Below are positions 42,809 through 52,406 of a DNA stretch of 64,000 nucleotides, one piece after another. Under the pieces are notes generated by a model that was not told the origin of the DNA, ran no database searches, and saw only the letters and a list, made by a program, of their open reading frames with translations. The stretch is from Clostridium aminobutyricum (GTDB lineage Bacteria; Bacillota; Clostridia; Peptostreptococcales; Anaerovoracaceae). A program made the translations under genes and the position numbers. Location: positions 62,001-126,000 of the forward strand of contig NZ_JAFJZZ010000007.1 of assembly GCF_017255415.1 (NCBI RefSeq). Direction: 5' to 3'. Numbering within the stretch: position 1 is the first letter of the stretch; the number at the start of each line of letters is the position of its first letter.

Positions 42809-45238
42809 TTACATTTCTCTTAATACTGCGTCTAATTTACTCTTTAACGCCTCTAAAACGACATCATGTACTTTTGCTACATCTGCGTCAGTCAATGTTC
42901 TGTCTGATGCTCTGTAAATCAATTCAAAGGCTGCGCTCTTCTTGCCTTCAGCAACCTGCTGACCTCTGTATACGTCAAACAGTTCAACCTTCTCTAAGAT
43001 GTCGCCGCCGTTTTCGGTAATGATATTTTTGATATCTCCAACCAACACCTCTTCATCTACCAATAATGCAATATCTCTTGCTGTAGACGGATATTTCGGA
43101 AGTGGCTTATATACCTTCTGTACGTTTGCTTTTTTTAGAACATTATTAAAAAATAATTCACAGCAGTAGCACCTTGTGCCGATTCCGTACTTTTCTGTCA
43201 CATCCGGATGAACTTCACCCATTATACCCAGCTCTATATCATCAAGTAAAATCCGTGCGCATCTTCCCGGATGATATACACCATACTCGCTTTCGCTCTC
43301 AAATACAAGTTCCCGTATTCCTAATACATTCAGCAGTTCTACCACCATTCCCTTCAACGTAAAGAAGGATTCGTCCTTACCGTAAACCGCGATCGCCATG
43401 GAATCGGATTCTTCCGGTAATTCAGTTGGGTCAATCGGATTTGCCATAAACGTATTTCCGATTTCAAATGCTCTTACCGCATCGATATTTCTGGAGAAGT
43501 TTCTGCCCATCACTTCCATCATGTTCGGTGTTAAAATCGTACGCATGACGGAGGTTTCTTCGCCAAGAGGATTCAGCAGTTTTACAAAACTTCTTTCCCA
43601 AGCATCTTCATCAATCCGTACATTATCTACACCCTTCGGACTGCAGAAGGAATAGGTTTGCACTTCATTTGCGCCAAGGGCACACATGGTATCTCTAGCC
43701 AAATCTTTTAAGGTTCTTTTGCTGGATTTACCTGCTTCCGTATTCGTTTTCGGCAAGGTCACAGGCATCCTGTCATAGCCATATATTCTGGCAATTTCTT
43801 CTACAATATCTTCTTCTATTTCAATATCCTGACGAACGGTAGGCGGAGTCACTTTCATAAGGTTTCCTTCGCCTTCTACCTTCATTTCAAGACCTTCCAA
43901 TATTTCTACCATCTCTTCTCTTGTTAAAGAGATTCCAAGTATATCATTGATTCTGCTTACCCGGGCATCCACAGTTTTAGCATGTTCCACACTTGGATAT
44001 ACGTCAACGGATCCCTTTGCGACAACACCTGCTTCGAGTATTTCAATGAGGCGGCACACCCTGTCCGCAGCTGCTTCGCAAAGATTCGGATCAATGCCCT
44101 TTTCAAATCGGGAGGAAGCTTCCGTACGGAGTCCGAGTTTCTTGGACGTTGCCCGAATGCTGTCTCCGCTGAAATTGGCAGATTCCACTAAAATAGTGGT
44201 GGTATCGGCTTCGATTTCTGAGTTTAATCCACCCATTACACCGGCGATAGCAACCCCTCTCTTGCCGTCCTTAATTAAAAGCATGTCTTTTGTCAACTTT
44301 CTTTCTGTTCCGTCTAAGGTGGTGAACAGTTCTCCGTCTTCCGCAGCATCGACAACAATCTTATTGTCTTCTACTCTGCGGATGTCAAACGCATGAATCG
44401 GCTGACCGTATTCCAGCATAACAAAGTTTGTGATATCGACAATATTATTAATTGGTCTCATGCCGGCAGCAATTAATCTCTTCTGTAACCACCATGGAGA
44501 CTGTGCAATTTTTACGTCAGTCACGATTCGTCCGGTATATCGCTTACAAAGGTCCGGCCGCTTGATTTCAATCTGAATGTGATCCGCAGCGTTGCCCTGT
44601 TCATGGATACAAGTGGTATCCGGATATCGAAGAGTTCCCTTGAAGGTTGCCGCTGCTTCTCTGGCCATACCCACCATGGACAGGCAATCCGGTCTGTTTG
44701 GTGTAATTTCAAAGTCGACGGTAGCCATGTTTAAGCCGAGAGCTTCTACAATGCTCTGCCCTAAAGAATATCCTTCTCCAAGAATCCAAATACCTTCCTT
44801 GTGTACAACAGGGATCACTTTATCTTCAAAGCCAAGTTCACTTGCGGAACAAAGCATTCCAAATGACTCAATGCCTCTTAGCTTACCCTTGGTAATCTTT
44901 ACGCCGCCTTCTTGCTTCGGCTGTCCGTGAAGCGGACCTGGTACAACACTTCCATGAAGTGCAACCGGTACGACAGCTCCTTCAAACACATTGGGTGCTC
45001 CCGTTACAATCTGAATCGGTGCCTCTTGACCTACTTCAAGCTGGCAAACAACAAGCTTATCTGCATCCGGATGTTTTTCAATCTTCAGGATTTTTCCAAC
45101 TACTACATTCTTAATGTTTTCACCGAAATATTCTACGGTCTCAAGGTTTGAGCCGGACATAATCATTCTTTCACAGAATTCATCAATACTTACATTGACA
45201 TCTGTATAATCTTTTAACCACTCTATTGGAACTAACAT
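42809..45238 (-). CDS. pheT: Phenylalanyl-tRNA synthetase beta subunit
   Basis: The 809 residues include an N-terminal tRNA-binding EMAP-like domain (about 40-150; VVGKILKIEKHPDADKL), B3/B4 editing domain, B5 domain and a C-terminal ferredoxin-fold anticodon-binding domain (KPLPKYPSTARDIALL). GGAGGG precedes ATG 45238. It forms the alpha2-beta2 enzyme with PheS, 12 nt upstream in the transcript. An imperfect hairpin at about 42749-42780 separates it from zapA. Confidence 0.97.
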   Translation of the reverse strand: MLVPIEWLKDYTDVNVSIDEFCERMIMSGSNLETVEYFGENIKNVVVGKILKIEKHPDADKLVVCQLEVGQEAPIQIVTGAPNVFEGAVVPVALHGSVVPGPLHGQPKQEGGVKITKGKLRGIESFGMLCSASELGFEDKVIPVVHKEGIWILGEGYSLGQSIVEALGLNMATVDFEITPNRPDCLSMVGMAREAAATFKGTLRYPDTTCIHEQGNAADHIQIEIKRPDLCKRYTGRIVTDVKIAQSPWWLQKRLIAAGMRPINNIVDITNFVMLEYGQPIHAFDIRRVEDNKIVVDAAEDGELFTTLDGTERKLTKDMLLIKDGKRGVAIAGVMGGLNSEIEADTTTILVESANFSGDSIRATSKKLGLRTEASSRFEKGIDPNLCEAAADRVCRLIEILEAGVVAKGSVDVYPSVEHAKTVDARVSRINDILGISLTREEMVEILEGLEMKVEGEGNLMKVTPPTVRQDIEIEEDIVEEIARIYGYDRMPVTLPKTNTEAGKSSKRTLKDLARDTMCALGANEVQTYSFCSPKGVDNVRIDEDAWERSFVKLLNPLGEETSVMRTILTPNMMEVMGRNFSRNIDAVRAFEIGNTFMANPIDPTELPEESDSMAIAVYGKDESFFTLKGMVVELLNVLGIRELVFESESEYGVYHPGRCARILLDDIELGIMGEVHPDVTEKYGIGTRCYCCELFFNNVLKKANVQKVYKPLPKYPSTARDIALLVDEEVLVGDIKNIITENGGDILEKVELFDVYRGQQVAEGKKSAAFELIYRASDRTLTDADVAKVHDVVLEALKSKLDAVLREM

Positions 45239-45250
45239 CTATGGACCCTC

Positions 45251-46273
45251 CTATTTGAACTGATTGATGAAACGCATATCGTTTTCATAAAACAATCGGA
45301 TATCATCAACCCCATACTTCAGCATCGCAATTCTCTCTACGCCCATACCAAAAGCAAAGCCTGTATACTTTTCCGTATCGATGTTGCCTACTTTTAGTAC
45401 ATTCGGATGTACCATACCGCATCCGAGGATTTCAATCCAGCCGCTGCCTTTACATACCCTGCAGCCTTTGCCGCCGCACTTGAAGCAAGAAACATCCATT
45501 TCCGCACTGGGTTCTGTAAATGGGAAGTGATGCGGTCTAAATTTTGTCTTGACTTCTGAACCGAACATCTGCTTTGCAAAGCTGTCCAGCGTTCCCTTTA
45601 AATCAGCCATCGTGATGCCTTCCGCAACAACAAGTCCCTCCACCTGATGGAACATCGGGGAATGCGTCGCATCCGGTGTATCACAGCGGAAACATCTTCC
45701 CGGTGAAATCACCATAATCGGCGGCTTTTGCTTCATCAGTGTTCGTACCTGTACCGGTGAGGTCTGTGTACGAAGCAAGGTATCTTCTGTTATATAGAAA
45801 GTATCCGAAAAATCTCTGGCTGGATGATTTGGTCCGGCATTTAAAGCATCAAAGTTGTTAAATACAGTCTCAACCTCAGGACCTTCAGCAATGGAAAATC
45901 CCATGGACATAAATACTCTGGAAATTTCGTCAATAGTAATGGTCAATGGATGTTTCACACCAAGTTTGTATGGTGCACCCGGCTCCGTTACATCGATCTT
46001 TTCTCTCTTGAAATTTTCCTGTCTGGCTGCTTCTTTCATCGTAGCAAACTTTTCTTCCAAAAGTTCTTCTACTTCTGTTCGTATGCTGTTTGCCATCGCG
46101 CCGATTGCTTTTCTTTCCTCTGGAGCAAGCTTTCCCATTGATTTCAGAATATCCGTCAACTCTCCCTTTTTACCGAGAATCTTTACTCTGATTTCTTCTG
46201 TTTCAATCAATGAAGAAGCTTTTTTAATTTGTTCCTTTGCTTCCTGCAAAATCTTGTTTAATTGAGTCTGCAT
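45251..46273 (-). CDS. pheS: Phenylalanyl-tRNA synthetase alpha subunit
   Basis: The 340-residue class II catalytic subunit has an N-terminal coiled coil (about 1-85), then GPEVETVFNNFDALN, HPARDFSDTFY, TSPVQVRTL and FRPHHFPFTEPS (class II motifs). A Firmicute-type Cys-rich insert, CFKCGGKGCRVCKGSGW, leads into GFAFGMGVERIAM (motif 3). No T-box leader is present; it follows the RNA methyltransferase gene after 25 nt and so may be transcribed with it. Confidence 0.97.
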   Translation of the reverse strand: MQTQLNKILQEAKEQIKKASSLIETEEIRVKILGKKGELTDILKSMGKLAPEERKAIGAMANSIRTEVEELLEEKFATMKEAARQENFKREKIDVTEPGAPYKLGVKHPLTITIDEISRVFMSMGFSIAEGPEVETVFNNFDALNAGPNHPARDFSDTFYITEDTLLRTQTSPVQVRTLMKQKPPIMVISPGRCFRCDTPDATHSPMFHQVEGLVVAEGITMADLKGTLDSFAKQMFGSEVKTKFRPHHFPFTEPSAEMDVSCFKCGGKGCRVCKGSGWIEILGCGMVHPNVLKVGNIDTEKYTGFAFGMGVERIAMLKYGVDDIRLFYENDMRFINQFK

Positions 46274-46298
46274 TTTTTTAACCTCTCTATACTTAATT

Positions 46299-47120
46299 TT
46301 ATTTACCTGTTCGAACGGACTCGTACATCAATATCGCCGCCGCAACAGCGGCATTTAATGACTCAACGGAGCCACTCATAGGAATCTTAACCACTTCGTT
46401 TGACTGTTCTAAAAGGCTTTGACAAATGCCATTGCCTTCATTTCCAATCACTAAGCCTATATTGCTAGTTAAATCAATATCATAATAATAGGTATCTGTT
46501 TCAAATCCTGTAGACACTACTTTCTTGCCGTATTTCGCCAACAGCTCCACCGCTTCTATCGGCGTATCCACAAAGAATAGCGGCATCCGAAACAGGGAGC
46601 CGGTACAAGCCCGAACCACTTTAGGCGAAAATAAGTCCACCGTACCCTTGAGCACCAGAATCCCTTCATAGCCAGCGGCATCGGCTGTTCTTATAATCGT
46701 TCCGACATTGCCGGGGTCTTGCAGCCTGTCGAGAATAAGAAAATTTCCGCTTCCTTCTTTTCGTAAATGAAAGAACTCTTCTTCTCCGTACTCGCGCTTT
46801 TGCACAATTCCTATAATCCCTTGGGAATGCTCTGTCTGCATCAGCTTTAGAAACAATTTATCCTCCACCAGAAAAAGGGATTCTTCTGGGTTGGAATTTT
46901 TCAGTTTTCCGTATTGATTGCAAAGCTGCTTCAGCTCGGAACGTTCCCAATACGATTCACTGACTATAAGAGATTCCGGCAGCACTCTATTTTGCAAAGC
47001 TTCTTCGATCACATTAGGCCCCTCAATAAGATACTTCCCGTATTTGTCTCGATATTTTTTGTTTTCTAGCTGCTGATACAGCTTCATTATTTTATTGTCC
47101 TGAGATGTGATTTTTTTCAT
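46299..47120 (-). CDS. SpoU/TrmH-family RNA 2'-O-methyltransferase
   Basis: Taking ATG 47120 (MKKITSQDNKIMKLY) gives 273 residues; a TTG 45 nt upstream lies next to the ftsZ terminator and is less likely. The N-terminal substrate-binding part (KYLIEGPNVIEEAL) is followed by SPOUT motifs LDRLQDPGNVGTIIRTADAAG-like (motif 1), LVIGNEGNGI (motif 2) and IPMSGSVESLNAAVA (motif 3), which form the knotted SAM site. It probably methylates rRNA or tRNA ribose. The position next to pheST matches ysgA in Bacillus. Confidence 0.88.
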   Translation of the reverse strand: MKKITSQDNKIMKLYQQLENKKYRDKYGKYLIEGPNVIEEALQNRVLPESLIVSESYWERSELKQLCNQYGKLKNSNPEESLFLVEDKLFLKLMQTEHSQGIIGIVQKREYGEEEFFHLRKEGSGNFLILDRLQDPGNVGTIIRTADAAGYEGILVLKGTVDLFSPKVVRACTGSLFRMPLFFVDTPIEAVELLAKYGKKVVSTGFETDTYYYDIDLTSNIGLVIGNEGNGICQSLLEQSNEVVKIPMSGSVESLNAAVAAAILMYESVRTGK

Positions 47121-47165
47121 TTTAACCCAACTGTTCCCACATATATGCCTTTTCCCTATAATCAA

Positions 47166-47193
47166 GAAAAAAGCCGGCTATTATACCGGCTTT
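47166..47193 (-). terminator. Terminator after ftsZ
   Basis: AAGCCGG (47171-47177) and CCGGCTT (47186-47192) form the stem, with TTTTTT following on the minus strand, 13 nt past the ftsZ stop. Confidence 0.88.
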
Positions 47194-47205
47194 CTAAAAA
47201 CTATT

Positions 47206-48318
47206 TTAAAAACCTTTTCTTTCCCTATTCAAAAAAGACGGTATGATAAAATCAGAATTCACGTCATTCAATAGTTCTTCTTTTACTTCGGCATCGGATC
47301 TTTCAGCGGCTTCTTCTGCGTTTTGTGCAGAGGCTGAAAATATCTTGTTCGCCGCTTCACTCGGCCGGTCTTCAAATCCGGTCGCTATAACGGTGACAAT
47401 GATCTCGTCTGCCATATCTTCCTTCACGGATGCACCGAATATTACAATGGCATCCTTGTGAGCAGCTTTTTCAATTTGTTCAGCAGCCTGATTTACTTCA
47501 AGCATACCTAAATCATATCCACCCATGATATTTAACAGTACCGCATTTGCACCATCGATAGAGGTTTCAAGAAGCGGACTTTCAATGGCTCGCTTCACGG
47601 CTTCTTCTACTCGATTGTCGCCGCTGGCTCGTCCAACTCCCATGTGCGCAATTCCTCTGTCACTCATAACCGTCTTCACATCAGCAAAGTCTAAGTTGAT
47701 TAAGCCGGCTTCCGCAATCAAGTCGGATATTCCTTGCACACCCTGTTTTAACACTTCATCCGCCATGCCGAAAGCTTGCAGCATAGAAGTGTTTTTCTCT
47801 GCCACCTGAAGAAGCTTATCATTTGGGACAACGACTAAGGAGTCCACATACTTTTTAAGTAGCTTAATGCCGAGGTCTGCATGATCCTTTCTTCTTTTTC
47901 CTTCAAACGTAAAGGGCTTTGTTACAACCCCAACGGTAAGTATATCCATGTCCTTTGCAATCTTTGCAATAACCGGAGCAGCGCCTGTACCGGTACCTCC
48001 GCCCATACCTGCTGTGATAAAAACCATATCAGAACCCTGTATGAACTTCCCTATATCCTCTAAATTTTCTTCAGCGGCTTTTTGTCCAATTTCAGGATTC
48101 GCTCCTGCGCCGAGTCCTTTTGTAAGCTTTTCACCTATCTGTAGCTTCGTTTCAGCTAAGGATCCGACCAGCGCCTGCTTGTCCGTATTTACCGCCATAT
48201 AAGTAACGCCTTTAAGGCCTGTCTCAATCATTCGATTTACAGCATTGCAGCCACCGCCCCCGACACCAATGACCTTTATTTGGGCTGTGCTTTGTTCATT
48301 TACTTCAAACTGCAGCAT
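47206..48318 (-). CDS. ftsZ: Cell division GTPase FtsZ
   Basis: The start at ATG 48318 follows GGAGGT by eight bases and gives 370 residues; the longer reading is rejected. Tubulin-like features: [18 protein letters not shown], the GTP signature [10 protein letters not shown] near residue 105, the T7 loop [11 protein letters not shown] and a variable acidic linker. The C-terminal tail ends [15 protein letters not shown], which serves as the partner-binding peptide. An extended -10 promoter lies upstream, so ftsZ can be transcribed apart from the rest of the cluster. Confidence 0.98.
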   Translation of the reverse strand: MLQFEVNEQSTAQIKVIGVGGGGCNAVNRMIETGLKGVTYMAVNTDKQALVGSLAETKLQIGEKLTKGLGAGANPEIGQKAAEENLEDIGKFIQGSDMVFITAGMGGGTGTGAAPVIAKIAKDMDILTVGVVTKPFTFEGKRRKDHADLGIKLLKKYVDSLVVVPNDKLLQVAEKNTSMLQAFGMADEVLKQGVQGISDLIAEAGLINLDFADVKTVMSDRGIAHMGVGRASGDNRVEEAVKRAIESPLLETSIDGANAVLLNIMGGYDLGMLEVNQAAEQIEKAAHKDAIVIFGASVKEDMADEIIVTVIATGFEDRPSEAANKIFSASAQNAEEAAERSDAEVKEELLNDVNSDFIIPSFLNRERKGF

Positions 48319-48439
48319 TATAAAGTAACCTCCTGTCACTATATCACAATATGCATATCCATATTAATGACTTATCTACCATAACCCCTTTTTTATACCG
48401 CATACACACGGTGAATTAGGATAAATAGCATTACACGCT

Positions 48440-48445
48440 ATTATA
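48440..48445 (-). promoter_or_regulatory. Extended -10 promoter of ftsZ
   Basis: TATAAT at 48440-48445 is preceded by TGG (extended -10) on the minus strand; the -35 is poor. A 7-bp inverted repeat AGTAGTG/CACTACT (48454-48473) sits just upstream, at the 3' end of the sbp gene, and may be a weak terminator or operator. Confidence 0.55.
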
Positions 48446-48471
48446 CCACACACAGTAGTGGTTTTGCACTA

Positions 48472-48861
48472 CTATTCCTCAATATTTTGATTATTTTTTA
48501 CTTCCTCTTTTCGAGTTTTTCTCTCAAAGTATTTGTCTATCGCAACTCTTCTTATGACAGCTAAATTGTTAAACAGTCGTCCTCCAAAAACAAATATCGC
48601 CGCAAAATACAATGGCACGCCCAGCTTATCCCCCACATAAGTCAGCACCATTGCTAAAAGTGCATTAGTGATAAAGCCCGAAATAAAAATAAAATTGTTA
48701 TACCTTTCTTCCATCATGGAACGGGCAGCCCCCACAATAGAGTCCATCGACGCAAGCAAGCCCATCGTAATATAAAATGAATATTCTGCAGGATAGGATA
48801 TATCTAAAACAAATCCCATGGTTAAGCCTGCCGCTAACCCTACTACTATCGCAAATATCAA
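48472..48861 (-). CDS. Small basic protein Sbp family (DUF1290)
   Basis: The start is TTG 48859-48861 with GGGAGG six bases upstream. The 129 residues have about four membrane helices and the family marks PAEYSFYITMGLLASMDSIVG and FGGRLFNNLAVIRR. The gene is commonly placed between DUF881 genes and ftsZ in Firmicutes and Actinobacteria. Its function is unknown beyond a presumed division or sporulation membrane role. Confidence 0.9.
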   Translation of the reverse strand: MIFAIVVGLAAGLTMGFVLDISYPAEYSFYITMGLLASMDSIVGAARSMMEERYNNFIFISGFITNALLAMVLTYVGDKLGVPLYFAAIFVFGGRLFNNLAVIRRVAIDKYFERKTRKEEVKNNQNIEE

Positions 48862-48874
48862 TTTGATTCCTCCC

Positions 48875-49591
48875 TTAAAGCTTGGTCATATACTTAAAAG
48901 TATACGCTCTTGAAACAGCATCTATCCGAATATCGTCTGACAACTTCACTTGAAATTGTACGCCCCAATTTTTTAGTGAAGTGCCATAACCGATTGGATC
49001 TACCAACGCCGCTGCCATTCTTTTTCCGTCACCGATTGCCTTAATTCTAAAAGGTCTGGCGTACACCTCACCATTGATTCGAACCGTGTAGCCCGAACAG
49101 GTTATGGATGTATTTGGTGTAATCCGCTGACCATTTACGGAAATTGCTTCCGCACCGGATTTATGCAGCTCATTGATAATCATAACGATATCCATATCGT
49201 GAACCAGCAAATTATTGACATCTTCTCCGTAGAATAAATCTCTCGTTCCGTCGTCTATCGTGACTTCAACACCGGGTCCCTGCACCGCTTGATTCCCACT
49301 GGCAATTTTGTATTTTTGAACATCTGTCTCAAGGTTCGTTTGAAAGGTGATATCTGCTCCCTGTTCCGTCGCCATAGCATCATAAATTTCAATTTTTTCC
49401 TGCGTCTCAGCAATCAATCCTTTAATTTTTTCAATTTCCTCTTTCTCGCTTGTTATCGTCGTTTTATAATCCTCGATGGTCTTAGAGGAAACGTAAAGCC
49501 TCTCTCCGTCACTGACCTTTGCCTGGCAAGCAATACCTAAGCCCAACACAAAGCAAATAACGAAAGCGACCACAATCCTTTTCTTGCTCAT
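48875..49591 (-). CDS. DUF881 family protein (second copy)
   Basis: The 238 residues have one N-terminal membrane helix (about 5-23), a coiled-coil stretch (about 38-75) and a DUF881 extracytoplasmic domain with GPGVEVTIDDG, INELHKSGAEAISVNGQRI and IKAIGD. It is a paralog of the preceding gene, 12 nt away. The family is typical beside sbp in dcw clusters; biochemical role unknown. Confidence 0.9.
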   Translation of the reverse strand: MSKKRIVVAFVICFVLGLGIACQAKVSDGERLYVSSKTIEDYKTTITSEKEEIEKIKGLIAETQEKIEIYDAMATEQGADITFQTNLETDVQKYKIASGNQAVQGPGVEVTIDDGTRDLFYGEDVNNLLVHDMDIVMIINELHKSGAEAISVNGQRITPNTSITCSGYTVRINGEVYARPFRIKAIGDGKRMAAALVDPIGYGTSLKNWGVQFQVKLSDDIRIDAVSRAYTFKYMTKL

Positions 49592-49603
49592 CCCATCACC
49601 AAC

Positions 49604-50344
49604 TTACTGTTCATCTTCTTGATTCCCTACAGGTTTTGCATATTTAAACTTGATGGTTCCGGTATATCTCGGAATAGTAAGCTCGTTCTTTTTCTCTGTG
49701 GATACGATCAGATTGTATTTCATCTTCATGGTCTCAATAATACCGCTTCTTATGTTAATAGCGGCATCCAACGTATCCGGATTGCCTATCGCCTTTACAT
49801 AATACGGCGGTGCTGTCGGTGTTCCGTTAATATTTACATTATTTCCGGCCATACTGACTTCCGTTGTTGCAACGATACGCTGTTCATTGATGGATATTGC
49901 TTCGGCGCCCGCTTCTTTTAATTTGTTTACAAGACTTAATAAAAGTTCATAATTATACATGATAACACTGAAATCTTGCTCGTATTCATCCTTTACCACC
50001 GGATCTTTAATGGTAACCAACACCCCAGGACCTTGGACATCCAATACACCCGCAGAAGTCTTGTATTTTTCCAGATCGGATACCAGCCCATCTACAAATG
50101 CATCATCTGTTGCTTTTTCGCTTTCAATCGAATTCAGCCGGTCTTCCAAATCCAGCAATTCCTGTTTAATCGCTTCTTTTTCATCCTTGACCATCTTCAA
50201 TTCCGCCTCATAGCCTCTTACCTTAGCCAGAGGAACGAGTCCTCCTTGGTCGCTGCCGGCTGTCATCCTCAATTGAATAGATAAAATCAACCCGATGAAA
50301 AGTGCCAATATGCAAACTACAATCAACCCACTATACTTTTTCAT
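49604..50344 (-). CDS. DUF881 family protein (first copy)
   Basis: The 246 residues have an N-terminal helix (about 5-24), a coiled coil (about 45-85) and a DUF881 domain with GPGVLVTIKDP, VNKLKEAGAEAISINEQRI and YVKAIGNPD. AGGAGAG precedes ATG 50344. Its position after ftsQ and before its paralog and sbp is the standard order. Confidence 0.9.
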   Translation of the reverse strand: MKKYSGLIVVCILALFIGLILSIQLRMTAGSDQGGLVPLAKVRGYEAELKMVKDEKEAIKQELLDLEDRLNSIESEKATDDAFVDGLVSDLEKYKTSAGVLDVQGPGVLVTIKDPVVKDEYEQDFSVIMYNYELLLSLVNKLKEAGAEAISINEQRIVATTEVSMAGNNVNINGTPTAPPYYVKAIGNPDTLDAAINIRSGIIETMKMKYNLIVSTEKKNELTIPRYTGTIKFKYAKPVGNQEDEQ

Positions 50345-50355
50345 TTTCTTCTCTC

Positions 50356-51102
50356 CTATTCAATCATTGGATCAAAAGAACAATAATTATCGCTGCCTAT
50401 TTTCAAGACTCCGCGCTCAATTCCTTTATTGTACATATCATAAAGAGTCATCTCTAAATTGCCGTTTTTTATGTTTTCCGTCATATTCGTCGGCGTACCC
50501 TCACAAATTAACTGATCATAAATATAGGCTTTTATCACTACACTGGAAATATCTATTTTTTTAAAGAACAGCTCGGACCCATTCATGGCTTTAAGCATCT
50601 CTAAAGTATGCGCTAAAATCGAGTTACCTTCTACCTCAAGCGCTTTCCCGACGGTGGATTTTTTCACAGTTAGGCCTTCCAGGATGGTTAGTTTTGGTGC
50701 GGAATCAGCCTTTCGAAGCACCAGCCCATTGGGATCAATGATGATATAATGTTGATCCAATTGAACCGCAGCAGCCTCTTTTCTCTCAGTTACATCAATG
50801 AGTACCGTAGACGGCAATTTACGGCGTATCTTTACATTTTCAAAATAAGGATCCTTCAATAGATTGTCCTTAATTTTGCCCGTGTTGATACTAAAAATAT
50901 TTTCTCCTACCTTTACCCCGGCTTTATCTTTCACCTGTTCCACCGTATAATACTTGTTGTTTGCAATCTTTACCGAACCTACATCAAACAGCTCCGAAGA
51001 CAGCAAAAAATACAAACCTACTCCTACTGCTATTATAACAAGAAGCCGTAGGAGATAGTTTTTCTTTTTTCTTTTTTTCTTTTTTCTTGGTTTATCTTTC
51101 AT
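50356..51102 (-). CDS. ftsQ: Cell division protein FtsQ/DivIB
   Basis: ATG 51102 (MKDKPRKKKKRKKKNYLLRL) follows TTAGGAAAAACG and gives 248 residues. It overlaps the murA 3' end by 11 nt. A very basic cytoplasmic tail precedes one membrane helix (about 17-36), then a POTRA domain (about 40-110; SVKIANNKYYTVEQV, FENVKIRRKLPSTVLIDV) and the FtsQ/DivIB domain. It bridges FtsL and the septal synthase in the divisome. Confidence 0.9.
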   Translation of the reverse strand: MKDKPRKKKKRKKKNYLLRLLVIIAVGVGLYFLLSSELFDVGSVKIANNKYYTVEQVKDKAGVKVGENIFSINTGKIKDNLLKDPYFENVKIRRKLPSTVLIDVTERKEAAAVQLDQHYIIIDPNGLVLRKADSAPKLTILEGLTVKKSTVGKALEVEGNSILAHTLEMLKAMNGSELFFKKIDISSVVIKAYIYDQLICEGTPTNMTENIKNGNLEMTLYDMYNKGIERGVLKIGSDNYCSFDPMIE

Positions 51103-52351
51103 CGTTTTTCCTAATATCCGCTCCAAGGCTTTGTAACGCCTCCGGAAAATTTTCATATCCTCGTTCTATATGTTCAATATTTTGAATAATGGTCGTTCCC
51201 TCTGCCATCAAGCCGGCGAGAGTTAATGCAGCTCCGCCTCTTAAATCCGTTGCTTTTACAACACTGCCGTTCAACTTCTGAACACCTTTCACAATGGCCG
51301 TGTTTCCTTTTATCGTAATATCGGCTCCCATTTCTATCAACTCCGACGTAAAATTAAATCGATTTTCAAAAATGGTTTCTTCGATAAAGCTTTCTCCTTC
51401 CGCTAGCGCAAGCATCGCGATAAACGGCGACTGCATATCCGTCGGGAATCGCGGATACGGGCCTGTAATAAGCCTGTCTAATGCTTTCAATCGACCGCAC
51501 GCTTTAACATATATTCTATCGCTTTCTTGCCTTACAGTGCAACCTGTTTCTTTTAACTTTTGTAAAATACTTGCTAAATGTCCGCTTTCTGCATGATGAA
51601 CTAAAATTTCACCACCTGTTGCGGCAGCAGCAACCAAATAAGTGCCGCATTCAATTCTGTCAGGAATGATTTTATGCGATGCCCCATGTAGCGGTCTGCC
51701 TCCATTTATATGTATAATATCACTACCCGCACCTGAAATATCTGCTCCGCATGCATTTAAGAAATCCTGTAAAGCGTAAATTTCGGGTTCTCTGGCACAA
51801 TTACTCAGTACCGTCTGTCCTTCGGCTGCAGTTGCAGCCATCATCGCATTTTCAGTTGCCCCGACACTAGGAAAAGCAAAGTTTATATTTGCACCTTTCA
51901 GCCGACGGCCTCTGCAAATGACTAAATTGTCTCTTTCACAGATTTCCACCCCAAGCCTACGCAATGCATGTAAGTGTAAATCGATAGGCCTGCTACCAAT
52001 ATTACAGCCTCCCGGCTGACTTAGCACCGCACTGCCGCATCGGCCAAGCAGCGCACCCATTAAAAATACTGATGACCGCATTTCTTTCATTCGTTCTAAA
52101 GAAATGGTATCCGCAGTTATATGTTTTGAATCAATAATTAACGTTCCAGACTTTGCAGTAATACCACAGCCTAGCTCCTTCAGCATTGTCTTCATACTAT
52201 CTACATCTGATATTTGTGGAGCGTTTGTAATTTCACATTCACCATCACAAAGCAGGGCCGCCGCCAATATTGGTAACGCAGCATTTTTAGAGCCCTTTAC
52301 ACTGTATTCACCGCAAATTCTATTACCGCCTCGTATATGATAGGATTCCAA
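51092..52351 (-). CDS. murA: UDP-N-acetylglucosamine 1-carboxyvinyltransferase MurA
   Basis: The 419-residue enzyme transfers enolpyruvate from phosphoenolpyruvate to UDP-GlcNAc, the first committed peptidoglycan step. It starts at TTG 52349-52351 with GGAGGT upstream. Family marks: VKGSKNAALPILAAALL near the N-terminus, the catalytic loop QPGGCNIGSRPIDLH with the PEP-binding and fosfomycin-target Cys near 115, and RFPTDMQSPFIAMLALAEG. Its 3' end overlaps ftsQ. Confidence 0.96.
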   Translation of the reverse strand: MESYHIRGGNRICGEYSVKGSKNAALPILAAALLCDGECEITNAPQISDVDSMKTMLKELGCGITAKSGTLIIDSKHITADTISLERMKEMRSSVFLMGALLGRCGSAVLSQPGGCNIGSRPIDLHLHALRRLGVEICERDNLVICRGRRLKGANINFAFPSVGATENAMMAATAAEGQTVLSNCAREPEIYALQDFLNACGADISGAGSDIIHINGGRPLHGASHKIIPDRIECGTYLVAAAATGGEILVHHAESGHLASILQKLKETGCTVRQESDRIYVKACGRLKALDRLITGPYPRFPTDMQSPFIAMLALAEGESFIEETIFENRFNFTSELIEMGADITIKGNTAIVKGVQKLNGSVVKATDLRGGAALTLAGLMAEGTTIIQNIEHIERGYENFPEALQSLGADIRKNDER

Positions 52352-52406
52352 AATAATTACACCTCCGCATACTCCATAATATGAAAAGGTGTAATGGTTT
52401 GTGACA

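Noticed and set aside
46274-46298. T-box leader ahead of pheST
   Set aside because: Only 25 nt separate pheS from the preceding gene, with no AGGGTGG-type T-box or specifier structure.
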